From contig CANMCD010000023.1 in the NCBI GenBank assembly GCA_947496185.1, positions 1 through 47,950 of the forward strand: a stretch of DNA of 47,950 bases, given 5' to 3'. The position numbers and the translations under genes were made by a program. Below the pieces are notes generated by a model. The model made no database searches and was not told the DNA's origin. It worked only from the letters and a program-made list of their open reading frames with translations. Source of the DNA: an uncultured Tenacibaculum sp. (GTDB lineage: Bacteria; Bacteroidota; Bacteroidia; Flavobacteriales; Flavobacteriaceae). This document shows, one piece after another, positions 16,301-22,864 of this stretch (its first letter is position 1; the number at the start of each line of letters is the position of its first letter).

Positions 16301-18830
16301 TAATGGGAATATTACTGTAGCAAATGATGATGTGTTTACGACAACGCCAGAGATTGATTTGTCAGGTAATGTATTGGCAAATGATTTTGATCCAGAAGGA
16401 GATACACAAACAGTAAATACAACACCAGTAACGAATGTGTCTAACGGTACATTAACCTTGAATGCTGACGGAACATTTACGTATGTACCAAATGCAGGGT
16501 ATACAGGAACAGATACTTTTACGTATGAAATATGTGATAACGGTACACCTCAAGCGTGTGATCAGGCATCAGTTTTAATTACTATTGGAGGAATAGCAAA
16601 TAGTACGGTAGCTGTTAATGATATTGCTAATACTTATGAGGGAGAGGTGTTTAATGGAAATGTTTCGACTAATGATTACGATCCAGAAGGAGATACACAA
16701 ACAGTAAATACAACTCCAATTGATGATGTAGATAATGGTTCGTTAACTTTGAATGCAGATGGAACGTATACGTATGTACCGAATCCAGGATTTACAGGAG
16801 AAGATAGCTTTACGTATGAAGTTTGTGATGATGGAAATCCTCAGGCGTGTGATCAGGGACAGGTATTTATTGAAGTACTTCCAGAAGGAACTACGGATAA
16901 TGAAGCTCCTATAGCAAATGCAGATACTGCTACTACTGAGGAAGGAACAACTTTAACAGGAAATGTAGCAAGTAATGATTTTGATCCAGATGGAGATCCA
17001 TTAACAGTTAATACAACACCCGTTGATAATGTAGACAATGGTACATTGATATTGAATCCTGACGGAACATTCACGTATGTACCAAACCCAGGATTTACAG
17101 GAACCGATAGCTTTACGTATGAGGTTTGTGATGACGCAAGTCCAACACCGTCTTGTGATACAGCTGTTGTTGAAATACATGTTAATGAGGATACAGGTAA
17201 TGTTACTGTAGCTAATGACGATGCATTTACTACAACACCAGATACTGATTTATCAGGTGATGTGTCTAGTAATGATTTTGATCCAGAAGGAGATACGCAA
17301 ACAGTTAATACAACTCCAGTAGCGAATGTAACGAATGGAACATTAACCTTAAATGCAAACGGAACATTTACGTATGTGCCAAATGCAGGGTATACAGGAA
17401 CTGATAGTTTCACATATGAAGTATGTGATAATGGTACACCTCAAGCGTGTGATCAAGCAACAGTTATTGTTACTGTAGGAGGAATTGCCAATACTACTGT
17501 TGCGGTTAATGATATAGCAAACACAAATGAAGGAACTACGTTTAACGGAAATGTTTCAATAAATGATTACGATCCAGAAGGAGACGCACAGACTTATAAT
17601 ACGACTCCAGTAACTGATGTAAGTAATGGGGTATTAACGTTGAATGGAGATGGTACGTATACCTATACACCTAATGCAGGATTTACAGGAGAAGATACGT
17701 TTATTTATGAAGTATGTGATGATGGAAATCCGCAAGCGTGTGATCAAGGACAAGTGTTTATCGAGGTATTACCTGATGGAAGTTTAGCGAATGAGGCACC
17801 AATAGCAAATGCTGATAATGCTTTAACTGAGGTGGGTGTAACTTTAACGGGTAACGTAGCAAGTAACGATTATGATCCAGATGGAGATCCATTAACGGTA
17901 ACAACGGTTCCAGTAGTAGATGTAAATAATGGAACATTGACATTAAACCCTGACGGTAGCTTTACCTATGTACCTAATGCTGGATTTGTAGGTACGGATA
18001 CTTTTACATATCAAGTATGTGATAATGCGACACCAGCATTATGTGATACGGCAGTTGTTGAGATTCGAGTAGAAGAGGATAATGGAAACATTACAGTAGC
18101 AAATGATGACGCGTATAATACAGTGGCAGACACTGCTAATAACAATGTTTCAGGGAATGTATTAGATAATGATTTTGATCCAGAAGGGCACATACAGACG
18201 GTTAATACTACACCAGTATCGAATGTAAGTAATGGTACTTTGACCTTGAATGCAGACGGTACATTTGATTACCAACCGAATGCTGGTTTTGCAGGGCAAG
18301 ATAGTTTCGTTTACGAAATATGTGATAATGGAACACCACAAGCGTGTGATCAAGCAACGGTAATTATTTTGGTTATGAACTTTATGGCTCCTGACTATAC
18401 AATCACTGTAGAAACAAGAGAATCAAATGTAGTTGGACCAGAAGGGGATATTGATTTTGTAGTATTTGTAGGAGAAGGTAACGGATTTAATTCAAATGGT
18501 ATAAATCCAGTAGAGTTTAGAATACCAAATAGTGAAAACTTTGAGTTTACGTTTGATACTACTATGACTACATTAAATGGAAGTCAAGTATTTAATTCAG
18601 ATTGGACTTATACTTTCGAATCAGGATTACACAAGTTTGTATATGTAGGAAACGGAGGAATATTTGCAGGAAATTCTTTCTCAAGAGTAGGGGTAACTGC
18701 GAAGTTTATTTCACCTGAAAATTCAAGAGGAGAAAGACCTTTAAAGGCAACTATTAAAGGTAACTCTGGAGGACAAACGTTTAGAGGAAATGACAATGAT
18801 ACTGATAAGATAAGTTATAGTAATAACTAA
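13371..18830 (+). CDS. Giant secreted adhesin with 15 Ig-like repeats
   Basis: An 1819-aa protein. A signal peptide ends near G-F-S-Q (residue 31). Residues about 32-188 form an N-terminal domain shared with the next protein. Then come 15 Ig-like repeats of 97-102 aa (Big_9/tandem-95 type), each with a putative calcium-binding D-F-D-P-E-G-D or D-Y-D-P-D-G-D motif and two cysteines in the pattern V-C-D-x(7,9)-C-D. The repeats form five A-B-C sets of about 296 aa. The last 145 residues match the C-terminus of the preceding protein. No T9SS C-terminal domain of type A or B is recognisable. The start is ATG 13371; ATGs at 13389 and 13401 would also keep the signal peptide. The gene lies 62 bp after the first adhesin gene, probably in one operon. 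Confidence 0.88.
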   Translation: MNLLTKMNFFMRKKITFLLLLLGGVYSGFSQSVNLIDALIDPAPLPSVQANGTGTAEFRLQETSGTSVTSPVFGVLPNVTITVDLGDFIDLPNGVASLGDITITDVNTGSDASSLFTTTYDGTNRILRFEQNSISIEADANIIFTFPIKVIQNSSESEISNGFNANIAALGPNTNAEGNAAFFTWTSNTTVGVNDVANTYEGDPISGNVLVNDFDPEGDTQTVNATPVVNVTNGTLILNPDGSYTYTPNPGFVGEDSFTYEVCDDVSPPACDQAEVFIEVLSDGSLENEAPIANADNVTTEEGVTLTGNVASNDFDPDGDPLTVNTTPVVDVTNGTLTLNADGTFTYVPNAGFTGTDTFTYQICDDATPALCDTAVVEIRVDGDTGNITVANDDAFTTTPDVTLSGDLSSNDFDPEGDTQTVNTTPVSNVSNGTLTLNTDGTFTYVPNAGYTGTDGFTYEVCDSGTPQACDQATVIITIGGIANSTVAVNDIANTYVDVAFSGNVSTNDYDPEGDAQTVNTTPVVNVANGTLTLNADGSYTYTPNAGFTGEDSFTYEVCDDGNPQACDQAQVFIEVIPEGTSGNEAPIANADTATTEEGVTLTGNVASNDYDPDGDPLTVNTTPVVNVTNGTLTLNADGTFTYVPNAGFTGTDTFTYQVCDDATPPLCDTAVVEIRVDDDNGNITVANDDAFTTTIEDALTGNVLANDFDPEGHTQTVNTTPVVNATNGTVTLNADGSFTYTPNAAFEGTDSFTYQVCDNGTPQACDQATVLITVGGAPNTTVAVNDVANTYEGEAFTGNVSTNDFDPEGDTQTVNTTPVTNVTNGTLVLNPDGTYTYVPNPGFTGEDSFTYEVCDDGNPQACDQGQVFIEVLPEGTTDNEAPIANADTATTEEGTTLTGNVASNDYDPDGDPLTVNTTPVVDVTNGTLTLNPDGTFTYVPNAGFTGTDTFTYEICDDTSPTPLCDTAVVEIRVEEDNGNITVANDDVFTTTPEIDLSGNVLANDFDPEGDTQTVNTTPVTNVSNGTLTLNADGTFTYVPNAGYTGTDTFTYEICDNGTPQACDQASVLITIGGIANSTVAVNDIANTYEGEVFNGNVSTNDYDPEGDTQTVNTTPIDDVDNGSLTLNADGTYTYVPNPGFTGEDSFTYEVCDDGNPQACDQGQVFIEVLPEGTTDNEAPIANADTATTEEGTTLTGNVASNDFDPDGDPLTVNTTPVDNVDNGTLILNPDGTFTYVPNPGFTGTDSFTYEVCDDASPTPSCDTAVVEIHVNEDTGNVTVANDDAFTTTPDTDLSGDVSSNDFDPEGDTQTVNTTPVANVTNGTLTLNANGTFTYVPNAGYTGTDSFTYEVCDNGTPQACDQATVIVTVGGIANTTVAVNDIANTNEGTTFNGNVSINDYDPEGDAQTYNTTPVTDVSNGVLTLNGDGTYTYTPNAGFTGEDTFIYEVCDDGNPQACDQGQVFIEVLPDGSLANEAPIANADNALTEVGVTLTGNVASNDYDPDGDPLTVTTVPVVDVNNGTLTLNPDGSFTYVPNAGFVGTDTFTYQVCDNATPALCDTAVVEIRVEEDNGNITVANDDAYNTVADTANNNVSGNVLDNDFDPEGHIQTVNTTPVSNVSNGTLTLNADGTFDYQPNAGFAGQDSFVYEICDNGTPQACDQATVIILVMNFMAPDYTITVETRESNVVGPEGDIDFVVFVGEGNGFNSNGINPVEFRIPNSENFEFTFDTTMTTLNGSQVFNSDWTYTFESGLHKFVYVGNGGIFAGNSFSRVGVTAKFISPENSRGERPLKATIKGNSGGQTFRGNDNDTDKISYSNN
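13938..18384 (+). repeat. Higher-order repeat: five copies of an about 888-bp unit
   Basis: Type A repeats begin near 13938, 14826, 15714, 16604 and 17496, a spacing of about 888-892 bp. Each unit holds three related but distinct Ig-like repeats: A (T-V-A-V-N-D-x-A-N-T), B (I-A-N-A-D) and C (T-V-A-N-D-D). Identity is higher between same-letter repeats than between neighbours, so duplication was by whole A-B-C units. The last C repeat is atypical and most resembles the C repeat of the first adhesin. Confidence 0.9.
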
Positions 18831-18850
18831 TCAGTATTTATAGAATATAG

Positions 18851-18880
18851 ACTAGCGGTTAATTTAGGCCGCTAGTCTTT
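18851..18880 (+). terminator. Hairpin between second and third adhesin genes
   Basis: Perfect 8-bp stem ACTAGCGG / CCGCTAGT with a 10-nt loop, followed by a weak T tract (CTTTAT). It lies 20 bp after the stop of the 1819-aa gene, and may be a partial terminator or a 3'-end-protecting hairpin. Confidence 0.6.
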
Positions 18881-18938
18881 ATAAATGTGGAACTACAATA
18901 AATAGTTCAGGCGAAAATCATTGATGTTCTGATGAAAA

Positions 18939-18946
18939 TATTTTTG
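18939..18946 (+). promoter_or_regulatory. -7 box (TATTTTTG) for the third adhesin gene
   Basis: An exact TAnnTTTG match 41 bp before the ATG at 18987 and downstream of the hairpin 18851-18880. A TTG at 18921-18923 is nearby, though the spacing (15 bp) is shorter than usual. Together with the hairpin it suggests a separate transcript for the third adhesin, PorP/SprF and OmpA genes. Confidence 0.45.
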
Positions 18947-18986
18947 AAAGAATATGATTTTAGGGTAAAAATTAAGAGTTAAATGT

Positions 18987-21890
18987 ATGAGGAGGTTCGT
19001 TAAGTTATTGTTTTTAATGTTACTGATGTCGGTAGAGGCAGTGGTGTCTCAATCAGTATCGTTGCAAGATGGGACTATTGGTCCTGCACCATTAGCAACT
19101 ATAAAAAATTCAGGAGAAGGAATAGCGAGTTTTACAATTCAAGAATCGTCTGGAAACGATGTTCAAACTCCCGTTTTTGGAGGGTTACCTAATGTAACTA
19201 TTACGGTAGATTTGGGGGATTATATAGCGCCTAAAAATTCAGGTGATGTTTCTTTGGTTTCAGGCACATCAAATCAAGTGGATGTATTGTCTTTATTTGA
19301 TGTGGAGTATGATAGTCAAAGCAACATATTAATCTTTAATCAAAAGGCTATTATTCCAGCAGATATGCGTGAAGAAATAAGTTTTCCAGTTGTAGTGACT
19401 CAAAATTCTTCGAGAGATGAAAGTTTTAATGGTTTTAGTGCAAATATTGTGGCTAGAGGAAGTATGACAGATGCTTCAGGGAGTACAAGTTTTTTTACAT
19501 ATACTTCCAGTCCAGCACTTGAGGTTATAAAGTCTGTTACTAATTTTCCACCCCATTTCTCTGTAGGAACAACTATAAATTATGAGATAGTTGTGACCAA
19601 TTCTGGCGATGAAGTTATAAATAATATTGATGTTACAGATGCTAGCGCGACGATCGTTTCAGGAACTCCAATAACAAGTTTGGAACCTGGGATTTCAACA
19701 ACGGTAGTAGCTAGCTATACGCTTACGCAGGCTGATATTGATAACGGAAGTTATAGTAATACAGCTGTTGCTACGGGAGATAGTCCTTATGGGACAGATG
19801 ATGTAGTAGTAGTTTCTGATGCAGGAACGGATGCAAATGGAAATACAATTAACAATCCATTGACTATTGATGGACCAGACGAAGGAAGTGATCCGACTGA
19901 CGATCCTACAGTGATAGATTTAACAGATGGCCAACAAGCAAGTATGGCCATGATAAAGAGTGTTACCTCTACAGGGCCTTATGATGTTGGTACGGATATA
20001 ACTTATGAAATTGTTGTTACAAATACAGGTACTTTGATGTTAAATGATATTGAGGTTTCTGATATTGGAGCAACCATTCTTTCGGGGAGTCCAATTACGT
20101 CTTTAGAACCTGGTGCTTCAGCGACAGTTCAGGCTAGTTATACGCTTACAGCGTCAGATTTTGATAATGGTAGTTATAGTAATTCAGCATTGGCAACAGG
20201 AAATAGTCCAACAGGGATAGATGATGTAGTAGTGGTTTCTGATGCGGGAACGGATGAAAATGGGAATACAATTGAAAACCCATTGACTGTTGATGGACCA
20301 GATTTTGGGCCAGATCCGACGGATGATCCTACCGTTTTGAGTTTGATTGGAGCAATGACCATGATAAAGAGTGTAACCTCGAATGCTCCTTATTCAGTAG
20401 GAGATATGATAAATTATGAAATTGTTGTTACCAATACGGGTACGACTAATATTACTAATATTGAGGTTGTTGATAATGATGCAACCCTTATTTCTGATAG
20501 TACTATACCGAGTTTGGCACCCGGAGTTTCAACAACACTTTTAGCAAGTCATACACTAACACAGGCAGATTTAGATGCAGGAACCTATTCTAATTCAGCA
20601 TCAGCTACTGGAGATTCAGTAGCAGGAACAGATAATGTTTCTGTTGTTTCGGATACAGGTACAGATCAGTATGGAAATACAATAACCAATCCTTTAATGG
20701 TAGACGGGCCAGACCCGGGGAACGATCCGACTGATGACCCAACAGTTACAGATTTAACGGGTGGGCAAAACGAACATATGACATTAATTAAGAGTGTGAC
20801 TTCTTCAGGACCCTACGGAGTAGGAGATACGGTTACTTATGAAATGGTACTTACAAATACAGGAACTTTGATGCTGAGTAATATAGATGTAACAGATGCT
20901 GGAGCGACGATACTTTCAGGAAGTCCGATAGCGACATTAAATCCAGGAGAAACAGCGACAGTTCAGGCAAGTTATACTATTACACAAGCAGATATAGATC
21001 ATGGTAGTTATACAAATATAGCGGTTGCGACAGGAGATAGTCCTTCAGGAATTAATGACGTAGTATCTGTTTCGGATGCAGGAACGGATGAAAACGGAAA
21101 TACAATTACAAACCCATTATTGGTAGACGGACCAGATGAAGGAAACAACCCAACAGACGATCCTACTATTTTGAATCTAGTAGGTTCAATGAGTTTAGTT
21201 AAAAGTGTAGTTTCTACAGGGCCTTATTTAGTAGGTGATGTTATTACCTATGAATTAGAGGTGATTAATACAGGAGAAACAACCATTACAAATATTGAAA
21301 TAACAGATTTAGGAGCAACAATTGTTTCGGGGAACCCAGTAGCCGTACTAGGGCCAGGAGCTTCAGCAACAGTTATCGCTACTTATACACTGACTGAGTC
21401 AGATATAATTAATGAAAGTTATACAAATATTGCAACAGCTACAGGAGATTCTGTAGGTGGAACTGACAATGTTACTACTGTTTCGGATGCAGGAACAGAT
21501 GAAAATGGAAATGTAATTCCTAGTCCATTGGAATATGACGGGCCAGATGCTGGAGACAATCCTAGAGACGATCCAACGATTTTAAATTTAGATCCATGTC
21601 TACAAGTCTTCAACGAATTTAGTCCTAATGGCGATGGAGTAAATGAATATTTTAAAATTAATTGTATTGAGGCCTATAAAGACAATATGGTTGAAATATT
21701 TAATAGATGGGGAAATGCTGTTTATCAAGCATCGGGTTACGACAATCATGATATCGCTTTTAGAGGCGTGTCAGAAGGAAGAGGTAACCTTAAAGCTAAA
21801 GAGCAATTGCCTACAGGAACGTATTTTTATGTTATTGATTTAGGAAATGGGAGTGAGCTAATTAAGGGGTGGCTTTATCTCAATAGATAA
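18987..21890 (+). CDS. T9SS-exported DUF11-type repeat protein with type B sorting domain
   Basis: A 967-aa protein. A signal peptide ends near V-V-S-Q (residue 22). Residues about 23-175 match the N-terminal domain of the preceding 1819-aa protein (P-A-P-L, V-F-G-x-L-P-N-V-T-I-T-V-D-L-G-D). Five DUF11/DUF7507-like beta-sandwich repeats of 137-143 aa follow (I-K-S-V-T, Y-E-I-V-V-T-N-T-G, D-P-T-D-D-P-T). The last 97 residues are a gliding-motility-associated C-terminal domain: F-S-P-N-G-D-G-V-N-E-Y-F, I-F-N-R-W-G and P-T-G-T-Y-F-Y-V-I. This domain targets proteins to the type IX secretion system, typically with an adjacent PorP/SprF partner, which is the next gene. Likely a cell-surface structural or adhesive protein. 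Confidence 0.92.
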   Translation: MRRFVKLLFLMLLMSVEAVVSQSVSLQDGTIGPAPLATIKNSGEGIASFTIQESSGNDVQTPVFGGLPNVTITVDLGDYIAPKNSGDVSLVSGTSNQVDVLSLFDVEYDSQSNILIFNQKAIIPADMREEISFPVVVTQNSSRDESFNGFSANIVARGSMTDASGSTSFFTYTSSPALEVIKSVTNFPPHFSVGTTINYEIVVTNSGDEVINNIDVTDASATIVSGTPITSLEPGISTTVVASYTLTQADIDNGSYSNTAVATGDSPYGTDDVVVVSDAGTDANGNTINNPLTIDGPDEGSDPTDDPTVIDLTDGQQASMAMIKSVTSTGPYDVGTDITYEIVVTNTGTLMLNDIEVSDIGATILSGSPITSLEPGASATVQASYTLTASDFDNGSYSNSALATGNSPTGIDDVVVVSDAGTDENGNTIENPLTVDGPDFGPDPTDDPTVLSLIGAMTMIKSVTSNAPYSVGDMINYEIVVTNTGTTNITNIEVVDNDATLISDSTIPSLAPGVSTTLLASHTLTQADLDAGTYSNSASATGDSVAGTDNVSVVSDTGTDQYGNTITNPLMVDGPDPGNDPTDDPTVTDLTGGQNEHMTLIKSVTSSGPYGVGDTVTYEMVLTNTGTLMLSNIDVTDAGATILSGSPIATLNPGETATVQASYTITQADIDHGSYTNIAVATGDSPSGINDVVSVSDAGTDENGNTITNPLLVDGPDEGNNPTDDPTILNLVGSMSLVKSVVSTGPYLVGDVITYELEVINTGETTITNIEITDLGATIVSGNPVAVLGPGASATVIATYTLTESDIINESYTNIATATGDSVGGTDNVTTVSDAGTDENGNVIPSPLEYDGPDAGDNPRDDPTILNLDPCLQVFNEFSPNGDGVNEYFKINCIEAYKDNMVEIFNRWGNAVYQASGYDNHDIAFRGVSEGRGNLKAKEQLPTGTYFYVIDLGNGSELIKGWLYLNR
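19515..21597 (+). repeat. Five tandem DUF11-like repeats with alternating length
   Basis: Repeats begin near 19515, 19944, 20355, 20778 and 21189, with spacings of 429, 411, 423 and 411 bp. Repeats 1 and 3 end in a longer D-L-T-(D/G)-G-Q linker, and repeats 2 and 4 in a short linker. Repeats 2 and 4 also share T-L-M-L and I-L-S-G-S-P-I. The array therefore grew in part by two-repeat units. Confidence 0.85.
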
Positions 21891-21936
21891 GTTTTCATAA
21901 ATCATGTGAGAGATGATTAAATAGAATGAATGAGAT

Positions 21937-22854
21937 ATGAGATTAATTTTAGGGGGGTGTATATTCTTGTTGCTTTTAGTTGATGTAAAAGCACAACAAG
22001 ATCCACATTATACACAATATATGTTCAATACCATGAGCGTAAATGCTGCCTATGCTGGTTCAAGAGGGCACGCAGTACTAACAGCCATAGGGCGAACACA
22101 ATGGATAGGTTTTGAAGGTGCTCCTGATACCCAGAGTATTAGTTTTGATACTCCTATAGGTTTTTCAGGATTAGGATTAGGGGTAAATTTGGTCAACGAT
22201 AAGATTGGTCCATCGCATGAAATTTACTTTGACGGAAATGTTTCGTATGGAATACCTGTTGGTCAGGAAGGAAGTTTTTCTTTTGGATTACGATTGGGAG
22301 GAAGACTTTTAAATATAGACTGGACAAAAGGAAGTGTGGTTCAAAACGAACAACTTTTTGCCAATAACATTAATGGACGGTTTTTGCCAACTATTGGGGC
22401 TGGGGTTTATTATTATACAAGCAAGTGGTATGCGGGGTTGTCAGTACCGAATTTTGTAGAATCAGAACACTACGACGGTTCGCTTGAATCTTTTGCAACT
22501 ACGGCTGTAGAACGAATGCATTTTTTCTTAATAGCAGGGTATGTTTTTGATTTATCAGGAACCGTAAGGTTTAAACCTGCTGCTTTGGTAAAAGCAGTGG
22601 CAGGGGCTCCTGTGTCAATAGATATATCTGCAAATATTTTGTTTAATGACAAGTTTAGACTTGGAGCAGCGTGGAGATGGGACGACTCAATTAGTGCTTT
22701 GTTAGGTTTTCAATTGACAAACTCACTTTTACTAGGGTATGCCTATGATTTAACGACCTCTAATTATAACGTTACCAATACGGGTACACATGAAATAATG
22801 CTCAGATATGAGTTCTTGAGAGAATTAAAGTACAGATCACCAAGATTTTTCTAA
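21937..22854 (+). CDS. PorP/SprF family type IX secretion outer-membrane protein
   Basis: A 305-aa predicted outer-membrane beta-barrel with a signal peptide ending near V-K-A-Q. The mature start Q-D-P-H-Y-T-Q-Y-M-F-N, and the following N-A-A-Y-A-G-S, are hallmarks of the PorP/SprF family. In flavobacteria members are encoded next to proteins with type B C-terminal domains and are needed for their secretion or surface attachment. The gene sits 46 bp after the DUF11-repeat protein and 10 bp before the OmpA-family gene, so its likely client is the 967-aa protein and perhaps the two upstream adhesins. Confidence 0.94.
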   Translation: MRLILGGCIFLLLLVDVKAQQDPHYTQYMFNTMSVNAAYAGSRGHAVLTAIGRTQWIGFEGAPDTQSISFDTPIGFSGLGLGVNLVNDKIGPSHEIYFDGNVSYGIPVGQEGSFSFGLRLGGRLLNIDWTKGSVVQNEQLFANNINGRFLPTIGAGVYYYTSKWYAGLSVPNFVESEHYDGSLESFATTAVERMHFFLIAGYVFDLSGTVRFKPAALVKAVAGAPVSIDISANILFNDKFRLGAAWRWDDSISALLGFQLTNSLLLGYAYDLTTSNYNVTNTGTHEIMLRYEFLRELKYRSPRFF

Positions 22855-22864
22855 ACTACATATT

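Noticed and set aside
16853-17413. 186-aa minus-strand ORF inside the giant adhesin
   Set aside because: It is the reverse shadow of highly repetitive, codon-biased adhesin sequence, has no known motif, and similar shadows occur across other repeat copies.
13938-18384. CRISPR-like periodic repeats
   Set aside because: The period is about 290-890 bp, all within one intact coding frame, with no short repeats and spacers.
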